Assembly (NCBI RefSeq): GCF_900110775.1
Contig: NZ_FOEP01000004.1
Coordinates: 7,538 to 71,537, forward strand
Direction: 5' to 3'
Source: Thalassovita taeanensis
GTDB taxonomy: Bacteria; Pseudomonadota; Alphaproteobacteria; Rhodobacterales; Rhodobacteraceae
Length of the DNA: 64,000 nt
In this document: positions 37,643 to 45,697 of the stretch, piece by piece
Position numbering within the stretch: position 1 is the stretch's first letter
Layout: each line of letters begins with the position of its first letter
The notes under the pieces: generated by a model
Told to the model about the DNA's origin: nothing
Seen by the model: the letters and a program-made list of their open reading frames with translations, nothing else
Databases searched by the model: none
Translations under genes and position numbers: made by a program

Positions 37643-37658
37643 GCCGCAGTTTTGCGGC
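37643..37658 (-). terminator. Possible terminator after the complex I accessory subunit
   Basis: Minus-strand hairpin GCCGCA - AAAC - TGCGGC followed by TTTG. The 6-bp stem is good but the T tract is short. A second partial copy of the TGCGGCAAA arm follows at 37670-37678. Confidence 0.35.
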
Positions 37659-37687
37659 AAAGCAGTTCTGCGGCAAAAAAGAGGGGC

Positions 37688-37999
37688 TTAGTGGGTCCAG
37701 GCGCCGCGGCGATTGGTGGCGAAATTCTCGCCATAGCCACCGACGCGGATATTGGGTTTGCGCGGTTTGGGCTCGGTCACGACCGCCTCAATCCCGTGCT
37801 CGCGTGCATAATCCAGCGCGGCCTCTTTGCTGGCAAAGCTCAACCGCACCTGCGTCTGAGTATCCCCGCTCGAAGTCCAGCCCATCAACGGATCGACCTC
37901 GCGGGCCGAGGCGGGCATATAATCCAAAACCCAGTTTCTGGTCTTGGCGACGCCCGACTGCATTGCGTTCCGGGCGGGTTTGTAGATTCTGGCACGCAT
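37688..37999 (-). CDS. NADH dehydrogenase accessory subunit (NDUFS4-like, ETC complex I subunit)
   Basis: A 103-residue homologue of the 18-kDa/NDUFS4 subunit, an accessory part of alphaproteobacterial and mitochondrial complex I. It starts [16 protein letters not shown], then [22 protein letters not shown] and [13 protein letters not shown], and ends with the typical [21 protein letters not shown]. The start at 37999 is preceded by GAGGAG; the frame upstream is not conserved. It stands apart from the main nuo operon, as is usual for this gene. Confidence 0.92.
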   Translation of the reverse strand: MRARIYKPARNAMQSGVAKTRNWVLDYMPASAREVDPLMGWTSSGDTQTQVRLSFASKEAALDYAREHGIEAVVTEPKPRKPNIRVGGYGENFATNRRGAWTH

Positions 38000-38234
38000 G
38001 GCAAGACTCCTCTTTGCGCTGCGTTTATCCGGGAAAATCCCGCGCGCGGCAAGAGGTTCTCGGCCCCAAACCCCCGGTTCTGTCCGTAAAATTCCGGGCA
38101 TCGGCGCGATCTGACCGCAATCTGCGCCGAAGGGGGTTGAAGTGGAACAAAAACAGACCAAAATCAGCACTGCCGCCCGACCCCGAACCGAAACCCGCCC
38201 CAGTGCCTGAAATCGGGCCTGAAAAGGAACCCCA

Positions 38235-40424
38235 ATGTCTGACCCGACCCTCACCGCGCCGATGATGCACGCCCCGGCCCCCGATGTCCGGTCACGCCCC
38301 AAGCTTGAGGGCGGCAAGCGGTTTATCCTCGAAACCGAATTCTCCCCCGCCGGCGATCAGCCCAAGGCCATCGCCGAACTGACCGAGGGCATCAACGCGG
38401 GCGAGCACGATCAGGTGTTGCTGGGCGCCACCGGCACCGGCAAGACCTTCACCATGGCCAAGGTGATCGAAGCAACCCAGCGCCCGGCGATCATCCTCGC
38501 CCCCAACAAAACCCTCGCCGCGCAGCTCTATGGCGAATTCAAGGGCTTCTTCCCCGACAACGCCGTCGAATATTTCGTCAGCTACTACGACTACTACCAG
38601 CCCGAGGCCTACGTCGCCCGCTCCGACACCTTCATCGAGAAGGAGTCGCAGATCAACGAACAGATCGACCGGATGCGCCACTCCGCCACCCGCGCCCTGC
38701 TGGAACGCGACGACGTGATCATCGTCGCCTCGGTCTCCTGCATCTACGGCATCGGTAGCGTCGAAACCTACGGCGCCATGACCCAGGACCTGCAAGTCGG
38801 CAGCAGCTATGACCAGCGCGAAGTCATCGCCGACCTTGTCGCCCAGCAATACAAACGCAACGACGCCGGGTTCCAACGCGGCTCGTTCCGCGTCCGTGGC
38901 GACAGCCTGGAAATCTTCCCGGCCCACCTCGAAGACCGCGCCTGGCGCCTGTCCTTCTTCGGCGAGGAACTGGAATCCATCACCGAATTCGATCCCCTGA
39001 CGGGCGAGAAGACCGATACCTTCGACCATATCCGCGTCTACGCCAACTCCCACTACGTCACCCCGAAACCGACGATGCAACAGGCCATCATCGGCATCAA
39101 AAAGGAACTGCGCCAACGCCTCGACCAGCTGGTGAACGAAGGCAAACTGCTCGAGGCCCAGCGCCTCGAACAACGCTGCACCTTTGACCTTGAGATGCTC
39201 GAAGCCACCGGCGTCTGCAACGGCATCGAAAACTACTCGCGCTACCTTACCGGCCGCGCGCCGGGCGAACCGCCCCCCACCCTGTTCGAATTCATCCCCG
39301 ACAACGCCATCGTCTTCGCCGATGAATCCCACGTCTCTGTGCCGCAGATCGGCGGGATGTACAAAGGCGACTTCCGGCGCAAGATGACCCTGGCCGAACA
39401 CGGCTTCCGCCTGCCGTCGTGCATGGATAACCGCCCCCTGAAGTTCGAGGAATGGGACGCCATGCGCCCGCAATCCGTCTTCGTCTCCGCCACCCCCGCC
39501 GCGTGGGAGCTGGAGCAAACCGGCGGCGTCTTCACCGAACAGGTGATCCGCCCCACCGGCCTGCTGGACCCGATGATCGAGATCCGCCCCGTCGATATGC
39601 AGGTCGATGACCTCCTTGACGAGGTCCGCAAAGTCTCTGCCGCAGGGTTCCGCACGCTCTGTACCACCCTGACCAAACGCATGGCCGAAGACCTGACCGA
39701 ATACATGCACGAACAGGGCATCCGCGTGCGCTACATGCACTCCGACATCGACACCATCGAACGGATCGAGATCCTGCGCGACCTGCGCCTTGGTGCCTTC
39801 GATGTTCTGATCGGCATCAACCTGCTGCGCGAGGGGCTCGATATCCCCGAATGTGGCCTCGTCGCCATCCTCGACGCCGACAAAGAAGGCTTCCTGCGCT
39901 CGGAAACCTCGCTGATCCAGACCATCGGCCGCGCCGCCCGCAACGCCGAAGGCCGCGTCATCATGTACGCCGACCGCATCACCGGCTCGATGGAGCGTGC
40001 CATGGGCGAAACCGACCGCCGCCGCGCCAAGCAGATCGCCTATAATATTGAACACAACATCACGCCGCAGACCGTGAAAAAGAATGTCGAGGATATCCTC
40101 GCCGGGCTCTACAAGGGCGACACCGACCAATCCCGCGTCACCGCCAAAATTTCCAAACCCCTGCACGGCGCCAACCTCGAAGCCCACCTCGATGGCCTCC
40201 GCCTCGACATGCGCAAAGCCGCCGAGAACCTCGAATTCGAAGAAGCCGCCCGCCTGCGCGACGAGGTCAAACGGCTGGAAGCCGTCGACCTCGCCATCTC
40301 CGACGACCCCCTCGCCCGCCAATCCGCGGTCGAAAGCGCCGTCGAAAAAGCCGGTGCCGCGCGGGGTCGCTCAACGGGTGGTCGCGGCGGTCAAAGGGGC
40401 GGGGTCAAGCGGCGGGGGAGGTAG
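38235..40424 (+). CDS. uvrB: Excinuclease ABC subunit B
   Basis: DNA damage-recognition helicase of nucleotide excision repair, 729 residues. Motifs in order: Walker [17 protein letters not shown] (about 59-74), the beta-hairpin [15 protein letters not shown] that probes the lesion, [17 protein letters not shown] (helicase II), [18 protein letters not shown], helicase VI (QTIGRAARN) and the C-terminal UvrC-binding UVR motif ([18 protein letters not shown]). The tail ends in a Gly/Arg-rich segment. The start at 38235 follows AAAAGGAACC. It is immediately followed by an inserted toxin-antitoxin pair. Confidence 0.97.
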   Translation: MSDPTLTAPMMHAPAPDVRSRPKLEGGKRFILETEFSPAGDQPKAIAELTEGINAGEHDQVLLGATGTGKTFTMAKVIEATQRPAIILAPNKTLAAQLYGEFKGFFPDNAVEYFVSYYDYYQPEAYVARSDTFIEKESQINEQIDRMRHSATRALLERDDVIIVASVSCIYGIGSVETYGAMTQDLQVGSSYDQREVIADLVAQQYKRNDAGFQRGSFRVRGDSLEIFPAHLEDRAWRLSFFGEELESITEFDPLTGEKTDTFDHIRVYANSHYVTPKPTMQQAIIGIKKELRQRLDQLVNEGKLLEAQRLEQRCTFDLEMLEATGVCNGIENYSRYLTGRAPGEPPPTLFEFIPDNAIVFADESHVSVPQIGGMYKGDFRRKMTLAEHGFRLPSCMDNRPLKFEEWDAMRPQSVFVSATPAAWELEQTGGVFTEQVIRPTGLLDPMIEIRPVDMQVDDLLDEVRKVSAAGFRTLCTTLTKRMAEDLTEYMHEQGIRVRYMHSDIDTIERIEILRDLRLGAFDVLIGINLLREGLDIPECGLVAILDADKEGFLRSETSLIQTIGRAARNAEGRVIMYADRITGSMERAMGETDRRRAKQIAYNIEHNITPQTVKKNVEDILAGLYKGDTDQSRVTAKISKPLHGANLEAHLDGLRLDMRKAAENLEFEEAARLRDEVKRLEAVDLAISDDPLARQSAVESAVEKAGAARGRSTGGRGGQRGGVKRRGR

Positions 40425-40477
40425 AATTCGATTCCCCATTGGGTAGAAGTTCGTTAGACAAAACCTAGGAGGGCCGC

Positions 40478-41155
40478 ATGCCGCTAGATAGTCAAATACT
40501 TGGTCAAGGCGTATACACGCCGCGGGAAGCAGCACGACTTGCGCGCACAAACGCCCAACAAGTACTGCGGTGGACTCGTGGAAGCGGGACAAACGAACCT
40601 CTATGGCACGCTCACTTTCAATACTTGGACGAAGACACCACAGAAATTAGCTTCCTAGACTTAGTCGAGGTCAGGGTCGTTGCAGCAATGCGAAAGAAAA
40701 ACATCTCCCTTCAATCGATCCGATTTGCCATTTCTTTTGCTCAACAGAAGTTCGGAATAGAACGTCCTTTAGCATCACAAAAATTCAAAACTGTTGGCAC
40801 CGAGATTCTCATGGAAGCGGTTGAAAGCGATGGGGAGTATGTGAGCCTTGCGAAGAATCGGCCAGGTCAGAAAGTTTTCCGAGAGATTATTGCCCAGTCA
40901 TTAAATGACTTGGAATATGAGAACCAGGTCGCTGTGAGATGGCGGCCAAAAGGGTTTTCCAATGTCGTCATCGATCCAAACCGGCATTTTGGCGATCCAA
41001 TCCTAGATCAGTTTGGTATCTCCACAAATACGATTTATAATGAGTTTAAAGACTTCAAAGATTTGAACTATCTGTCATGTATTTATGAGATTCCAAAAGG
41101 AATACTGAATGCGGGAATTTTGTTTGAGAAAAGCTTAGACGAGGCAAATGGTTAA
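40478..41155 (+). CDS. Antitoxin: MerR-like helix-turn-helix with C-terminal DUF433-type domain
   Basis: A 225-residue protein. The N-terminus (YTPREAARLARTNAQQVLRW) reads as a MerR-type DNA-binding helix-turn-helix. The C-terminal 60 residues (VVIDPNRHFGDPILDQFG ... DLNYLSCIYEIP) match the DUF433 layout found in VapB-like antitoxins. It overlaps the PIN-like toxin gene by eight bases. The block is AT-richer, with codon use unlike uvrB, so it looks acquired. AGGAGGGCC precedes the start. The likely role is to bind and neutralise the toxin and repress the pair's promoter; this rests on family and order, not on direct evidence. Confidence 0.8.
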   Translation: MPLDSQILGQGVYTPREAARLARTNAQQVLRWTRGSGTNEPLWHAHFQYLDEDTTEISFLDLVEVRVVAAMRKKNISLQSIRFAISFAQQKFGIERPLASQKFKTVGTEILMEAVESDGEYVSLAKNRPGQKVFREIIAQSLNDLEYENQVAVRWRPKGFSNVVIDPNRHFGDPILDQFGISTNTIYNEFKDFKDLNYLSCIYEIPKGILNAGILFEKSLDEANG

Positions 41156-41537
41156 GGTACTTTTCGACCATAACATGCCGCCGTGCATAGCTCGCGCCAT
41201 GCACGAGCTAATCAGAATAGACGATCATGAAGCCTATGCGCTTCGAGAGAAGTTTCCTACAAACATTTCCGACATCGACTACTTCAGCAAACTAAACCGT
41301 GACTGGATAGTCGTTTCAAAAGACTTGCAAAACTCCCGGAAAAAAGCAGAGCGTTCCGCCATTCTCCGCAACAGGGTCGTAGCATTCTATCTTTCCCCTT
41401 CATTACAGAAAAAGAAGGTGGGGGAGCAAGCAGCCGCAATCATGTGGCACTGGGACAAAATGCTCGCCCATAGAGCAAACGTTGAAAACGGGCTATTTTT
41501 GCTACCAGAGAATAAATCTCGCTTCAAATCTCTTTAG
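41148..41537 (+). CDS. Toxin: VapC45-type PIN-like ribonuclease
   Basis: A 129-residue protein. It opens with VKVLFDHNMPPCIARAMHEL, the first strand with the acidic Asp7 and Asn9 of the PIN-like (VapC45, PIN_10) family. EKFPTNISDIDYFSKLN and DWIVVSKDLQNSRKKAERSA follow, with further acidic and Lys/Arg residues expected in the active site. These proteins are thought to cleave RNA. It overlaps the antitoxin gene, so translation is coupled. The stop is followed by a long gene-free stretch. Confidence 0.82.
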   Translation: MVKVLFDHNMPPCIARAMHELIRIDDHEAYALREKFPTNISDIDYFSKLNRDWIVVSKDLQNSRKKAERSAILRNRVVAFYLSPSLQKKKVGEQAAAIMWHWDKMLAHRANVENGLFLLPENKSRFKSL

Positions 41538-41916
41538 AAGAAAAATGTAAGATCGACCGAGCAGGCGGCTTCAGCCTCCACTTCTTCACCCCCTTCCCGC
41601 CCCAAACCCTTAACGCCTCCCCCCGTCCGCCCCGTTAACCCGGCAAAACCCGCCACCCCCGGTGCACGCGCGGTGCACGCGTTGTGCACGCCGATCACAC
41701 CGGCCAAAACCGCCGATTTCCCCTTGTTAACCCCCGTTTCCCGGCCCGAGTCGCCGCCCACATCCGCGCCCCGCCGGTCGCTGCGTTAACCACGAAACGC
41801 CAATCCGCCACATTGAAATCTGCCACACTCTGCGCCATACTGACGTTGAGGGTAGCAACCCGCGCGACGTCAAAAGGTGAAAACACCGGGCCCGCGCATC
41901 GGATCGAGGCAGAGAT
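41538..41916. other. 379-bp gene-free stretch after the toxin-antitoxin pair
   Basis: No convincing open frame. It contains three GTGCAC copies at 11-bp spacing (listed separately) and three GTTAACC words at 41634-41640, 41726-41732 and 41785-41791. The base composition changes from the AT-richer toxin-antitoxin block back to C-rich core DNA near 41570, which may mark the right edge of an insertion. No clear terminator was seen. Confidence 0.5.
41662..41691. repeat. Three GTGCACGC repeats at 11-bp spacing
   Basis: GTGCACGC occurs at 41662, 41673 and 41684, exactly one helical turn apart. The core GTGCAC is itself a palindrome. Flanking positions 41651 (CGCCAC) and 41695 (TCACAC) look like decayed copies. 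Similar phased arrays occur at 60725 and 62884. Confidence 0.8.
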
Positions 41917-42228
41917 ATGAAACACATCCTTTTTGCCGCCATGCTGGCGGTTTTCATTGCACCTCTGGGTGCAACCACGGCCCTTGCAGGCCCGATTGAC
42001 CGCGCCTGTCTGGCCTCCCCCCGCCAGCAGAAAAGCCGCCAACTTTGTGGCTGCATTCAGCGCGTCGCCAATCAAACTCTCAGCCGCCGTGATCAGCGTC
42101 TGGCCGCAAAATTCTTCGTCAAGCCGCATATGGCGCAGGAAATCCGCCAGTCCGACAGCCGCAGCCACGAGATTTTCTGGTTACGTTACAAAGAGTTCGG
42201 CGCCGCCGCCGCTGCGACCTGCAGCTAA
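41917..42228 (+). CDS. Small conserved exported protein of unknown function
   Basis: A 103-residue secreted or periplasmic protein. A signal peptide ends after TTALA (residue 24). The mature part, GPIDRACLASPRQQKSRQLC followed by GCIQRVANQTLSRRDQR, has Cys residues at about 31, 44, 46 and 102 that could form disulfides. It then reads SHEIFWLRYKEFG near the end. I recognise the layout as a protein widespread in Rhodobacteraceae and sometimes labelled 'arginine transporter' in databases, a label for which I see no support, since it has no membrane helices in the mature part. Confidence 0.8.
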   Translation: MKHILFAAMLAVFIAPLGATTALAGPIDRACLASPRQQKSRQLCGCIQRVANQTLSRRDQRLAAKFFVKPHMAQEIRQSDSRSHEIFWLRYKEFGAAAAATCS

Positions 42229-42300
42229 GCCCGCCGCCGCAACAGCCGTATTGCCTGACGCCCGCGCTTGCGCCATGATCCCGCCGAGGGAGACAAACCG

Positions 42301-42756
42301 ATGCGCAAATTTCTGGTGGTTCTGGACGACAGCCGCGAATGCCTCAACGCCATGCGCTTTGCCGCCATGCGCGCGGCCGGCTCTGGTGGCGGGGTTGCGA
42401 TCCTGTCGATCATCCCGCCCGAAGAGTTCAACCACTGGATCGGCGTCGGTGACATCATGCGCGAAGAGGCCCGCGAGCGAATCGAGGTCCACTTCGAGGT
42501 CTTCGCCAAATGGATGCGCGACAAACAGGGCGTCGACCCCGAACTCGTGATCCGCGAAGGTGAACCGGTGACGGAAATCCTGGCGCAGATCCACGCCGAC
42601 CCCGACATCGGCGTCCTCGTCCTCGGCGCCGGCACCGACAAAAAAGGCCCCGGTCCCCTCGTCACCCAACTCAGCCGCAGCGCCGGCTCCCTGCCCATCC
42701 CGATCACCATTGTGCCCGGCGATCTGTCCAAGGAACGGCTCGAAGCCATCACCTGA
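42301..42756 (+). CDS. Universal stress protein (UspA family)
   Basis: A 151-residue cytoplasmic UspA-domain protein. The fold starts with MRKFLVVLDDSRECLNAMRFA, and the nucleotide-loop region near the C-terminus is VLVLGAGTDKKGPGPLVTQL followed by LPIPITIVPG. The loop deviates from the strict ATP-binding Gly-x2-Gly-x9-Gly(S/T) pattern, so ATP binding is uncertain. The start is ATG 42301, preceded by GAGGGAG. No partner gene is evident. Confidence 0.88.
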   Translation: MRKFLVVLDDSRECLNAMRFAAMRAAGSGGGVAILSIIPPEEFNHWIGVGDIMREEARERIEVHFEVFAKWMRDKQGVDPELVIREGEPVTEILAQIHADPDIGVLVLGAGTDKKGPGPLVTQLSRSAGSLPIPITIVPGDLSKERLEAIT

Positions 42757-42984
42757 GGCCCCGCCACGCTTGTCGTGGCCGCCGCATCTGTACTGCGCGG
42801 TTCCCTACCGCAGTGCGCCTTGGTCCGCATACAGCCCGCAGGCCAAAGCGTTTTGGGCCGCCGAGGCCAGCGCCCCCAAAGAGCTGCAACAGCGGATCAT
42901 CTGACCCGTTCGTACACCCCCAAACCTTGACTCCGGCCCCCTCCGAGCGCATATCCAAGGCAAGCCATAAAAGGTACACCTGCG

Positions 42985-43548
42985 ATGTTCATTCAAACCG
43001 AATCCACCCCGAACCCCGCCACGTTGAAATTCCTGCCCGGTCAAGCCGTTCTGGGCGCGGGCACCGCCGACTTCCCCTCGGCGGCAGGCGCAGAGGCCTC
43101 GCCTCTGGCGCAGCGCATCTTTGCGGTCAGCGGCGTCAGCGGCGTGTTCTTAGGCACCGACTTCGTGACGGTCACCAAATCCGATCAGGTCGAATGGGAT
43201 CACATCAAACCCGCCATTCTGGGCGCGATCATGGAGCATTTCCAGTCCGGCCAGCCGGTGATGGCAGACTCCGCCACGCCCGCCTCGGGCCATGCGGATC
43301 ACGATGGGCCTGACGGCGAAATCGTTGGCCAGATCAAAGAGTTGCTGGACACCCGCGTGCGCCCTGCCGTGGCGCAAGATGGTGGCGACATCACGTTCCA
43401 CGGCTTTGATCGCGGCGTGGTCTACCTGCATATGCAAGGCGCCTGCGCCGGTTGCCCGTCTTCGACGCTGACCCTGAAAATGGGCATCGAAAACCTGCTG
43501 CGCCACTATATCCCCGAGGTGACCGAGGTTCGGCCCGTTGCCGTCTGA
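42985..43548 (+). CDS. Nfu-type Fe-S cluster scaffold protein
   Basis: A 187-residue iron-sulfur carrier. The N-terminal Nfu_N domain (MFIQTESTPNPATLKFLPG) is followed by a linker and the C-terminal NifU-like domain with the cluster-binding CxxC (GACAGCPSSTLTLKMGIEN). The two-domain layout is the mitochondrial/alphaproteobacterial Nfu form. The stop overlaps the TTG start of tsaB. Confidence 0.94.
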   Translation: MFIQTESTPNPATLKFLPGQAVLGAGTADFPSAAGAEASPLAQRIFAVSGVSGVFLGTDFVTVTKSDQVEWDHIKPAILGAIMEHFQSGQPVMADSATPASGHADHDGPDGEIVGQIKELLDTRVRPAVAQDGGDITFHGFDRGVVYLHMQGACAGCPSSTLTLKMGIENLLRHYIPEVTEVRPVAV

Positions 43549-44137
43549 CCGTCTGATCCTTGGGTTCGACACATCGGCCGCGCATTGCGCGGCCGCTTTG
43601 CTGTCGGGCGACCAGCTGATCGCCTCCACGGCCGAGGACATGGGCCGCGGCCAGGCCGAGCGACTGTTCCCCCTGCTAGAGGAGTTGCTGGCAGGCGCAG
43701 GCGCAACATGGGCCGATCTGCACGCACTCGGCGTCGGCGTCGGGCCGGGAAACTTCACCGGCATCCGCATTTCCGTCGCAGCCGCGCGCGGTCTGGCACT
43801 GGCGCTTGAGATCCCCGCCATCGGCGTCACCACGTTCGAGGCGACAAGCTGGGGCCACACGACCCCGCATATCGCCTGCGCCCCCGCCCCACGCGGGCAG
43901 GTCTATGTGGCGCCCCCCGGCACCGCCCCGGCGCTGATGCCGCTCGACACCGCGCAGGCGCTTGGCCTGCCGCTGCTGTCACCGCCCGCCCCCGCAACGT
44001 TGGCCGAACATATCGCCCGCGTCGCCGCCACCCGCGCCGACCAACCGGCACCGCCGCCCGCACCGCTCTATATCAAGGCCGCCGATGCCGCGCCGCCGCG
44101 TGACCCCGCGCCGCTGATCCTGACCGATGGCGCCTGA
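43538..44137 (+). CDS. tsaB: tRNA N6-threonylcarbamoyladenosine biosynthesis protein TsaB
   Basis: Partner of TsaD/TsaE in t6A37 modification of ANN-decoding tRNAs; 199 residues. The ASKHA-type N-terminus ILGFDTSAAHCAAALL and the segment GVGVGPGNFTGIRISVAAARG are diagnostic. The C-terminal half is short and variable as usual. The start appears to be TTG at 43538 inside the end of nfu; no ATG or GTG fits better. It overlaps rimI, a pairing that is common in bacteria. Confidence 0.92.
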   Translation: MPSDRLILGFDTSAAHCAAALLSGDQLIASTAEDMGRGQAERLFPLLEELLAGAGATWADLHALGVGVGPGNFTGIRISVAAARGLALALEIPAIGVTTFEATSWGHTTPHIACAPAPRGQVYVAPPGTAPALMPLDTAQALGLPLLSPPAPATLAEHIARVAATRADQPAPPPAPLYIKAADAAPPRDPAPLILTDGA

Positions 44138-44540
44138 GGATCTGGCCCGCCTGCACGCGGCAGCCTTCACCACTCTGCGACCATGGTCCGCCGCTGAATT
44201 CGAAACCCTTCTGGCCTCGCCCTATGTGTTTCTGGCGGCGCAGCCACAGGGCTTTGCCCTTGGCCGCGTCATCGCGGACGAGGCGGAACTGCTGACGCTG
44301 GCCACCGATCCCGCGCATCGCCGTCAGGGCCTGGGGCGTGACCTGCTGCACCGCTATCACGACACCGCCCAGCAGCGCGGCGCGACCACCACATTTCTCG
44401 AGGTGGCCGAGGACAATCAGCCCGCCATCGCGCTCTATCACTCTGACGGCTATGCGATCATGGCCCAGCGGCGGGATTACTATCGCACGACGCAAGGCAC
44501 CCGGCTTGCCGCGCTGATTATGCGGCGCGCACTGCCCTAG
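44127..44540 (+). CDS. rimI: GNAT acetyltransferase, RimI-like
   Basis: A 137-residue acetyltransferase. The acetyl-CoA-binding motif is DPAHRRQGLGRDLLHRY, and the Asn-containing VAEDNQPAIALYHSDGY plus YY near the C-terminus follow the RimI pattern (N-terminal acetylation of ribosomal protein S18). The position directly after tsaB, with an 11-base overlap, supports RimI over a generic GNAT. Confidence 0.88.
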   Translation: MAPEDLARLHAAAFTTLRPWSAAEFETLLASPYVFLAAQPQGFALGRVIADEAELLTLATDPAHRRQGLGRDLLHRYHDTAQQRGATTTFLEVAEDNQPAIALYHSDGYAIMAQRRDYYRTTQGTRLAALIMRRALP

Positions 44541-44701
44541 CGTCACCTCGCCTTTCCCGGCATCCGGGGAATTTTCAGAACAGTTTCCTGTTGACCCCCG
44601 CCCATGCCTGCGGCCAAATCGCACATGATCAGACCCGATCTGCTCGCTGAACGGGCACGCGTTTCATGATGCGCCCGAAGCCAACACTATGGGAGACGAC
44701 A

Positions 44702-45697
44702 ATGACCCTGATGCAGAAATTCCTTGGCGCAGTCGCCGCGACCGCGCTCAGCGCCGGTGCTGCACTGGCCGAACCTGCCCTGATCTTCGATCTGGGCGGC
44801 AAATTCGACAAATCCTTCAACGAAGCCGCCTATGCCGGCGCCGAGCGTTGGGCAAAGGAAACCGGCGGCAAGTATTTCGAAATCGAAATGCAGTCCGAAG
44901 CACAGCGTGAACAGGCTCTGCGCCGCTTTGCCGAAGCAGGCGCCAACCCCATCGTCACCACCGGCTTTGGCATGAGCGCCCCGATCGAGGCCGTCGCCCC
45001 CGATTACCCCGACACCAAATTCGTCACCATTGACGGCTGGGTCGAAGCCCCCAACGTGCTGGTCGTTGGCTTCACCGAGCACGAGGGCAGCTATCTGGTC
45101 GGCATGCTGGCCGCGATGGCGTCGAAAACCAACACCGTTGGCTTCATCGGCGGCATGGATATCCCGCTGATCCGCAAATTCGCCTGTGGCTATGCCCAAG
45201 GCGCTCTGGCCGTGAACCCCGACGCCAAGGTGATTTCCAACATGACCGGCACCACGCCCGCCGCCTGGAATGACCCGGTCAAAGGCTCGGAGCTGACCAA
45301 GGCGCAGATCAGCCAAGGCGCTGACGTTGTCTATGCTGCGGCCGGTGGCACCGGCGTTGGCGTTCTGCAAACCGCCGCCGACGAAGGCATCCTGTCAATT
45401 GGTGTCGACAGCAACCAGAACCACCTGCACCCGGGCAAGGTTCTGACCTCGATGCTCAAGCGCGTCGATGTTGCCGTCTACAACATCATGAAAGCCGGCC
45501 CTGACGTCAGCACCGACTATCAACTGCTGGATCTGGCCGCCGACGGTGTTGGCTATGCCATGGATGAAAACAACGCCGACCTGATCACCCCAGAGATGCA
45601 AGAGGCCGTCGAGGCCGCCAAAGCCAAAATCATCTCGGGCGAAATCAAGGTCCACGACTATTCGTCGGATGACACCTGCGAAGCGCTCAAGTTCTGA
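44702..45697 (+). CDS. BMP-family nucleoside-binding periplasmic protein
   Basis: A periplasmic or lipoprotein-type binding protein of 331 residues (Med/PnrA/TmpC-like). The signal peptide ends after AGAALA. The fold features LIFDLGGKFDKSFNEAAYAG, TTGFGMSAPIEAVAPDYPD and GFIGGMDIPLIRKFACGYAQGA match BMP proteins, which bind purine nucleosides. The chosen start is 44702. It is the first gene of a four-gene ABC importer. Substrate is inferred from family; deoD lies about 15 kb away in the same window. Confidence 0.92.
   Translation: MTLMQKFLGAVAATALSAGAALAEPALIFDLGGKFDKSFNEAAYAGAERWAKETGGKYFEIEMQSEAQREQALRRFAEAGANPIVTTGFGMSAPIEAVAPDYPDTKFVTIDGWVEAPNVLVVGFTEHEGSYLVGMLAAMASKTNTVGFIGGMDIPLIRKFACGYAQGALAVNPDAKVISNMTGTTPAAWNDPVKGSELTKAQISQGADVVYAAAGGTGVGVLQTAADEGILSIGVDSNQNHLHPGKVLTSMLKRVDVAVYNIMKAGPDVSTDYQLLDLAADGVGYAMDENNADLITPEMQEAVEAAKAKIISGEIKVHDYSSDDTCEALKF

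Noticed and set aside
38292-40322. Long open frame antisense to uvrB (676 residues)
   Set aside because: Antisense shadow of uvrB, with low-complexity Val/Gly/Asp composition and no motif or start signal.
42757-42984. Possible small genes or RNA between the universal stress protein and nfu
   Set aside because: Only short antisense-like frames and one 6-bp hairpin (GCCACG/CGTGGC) without a T tract; nothing supportable.
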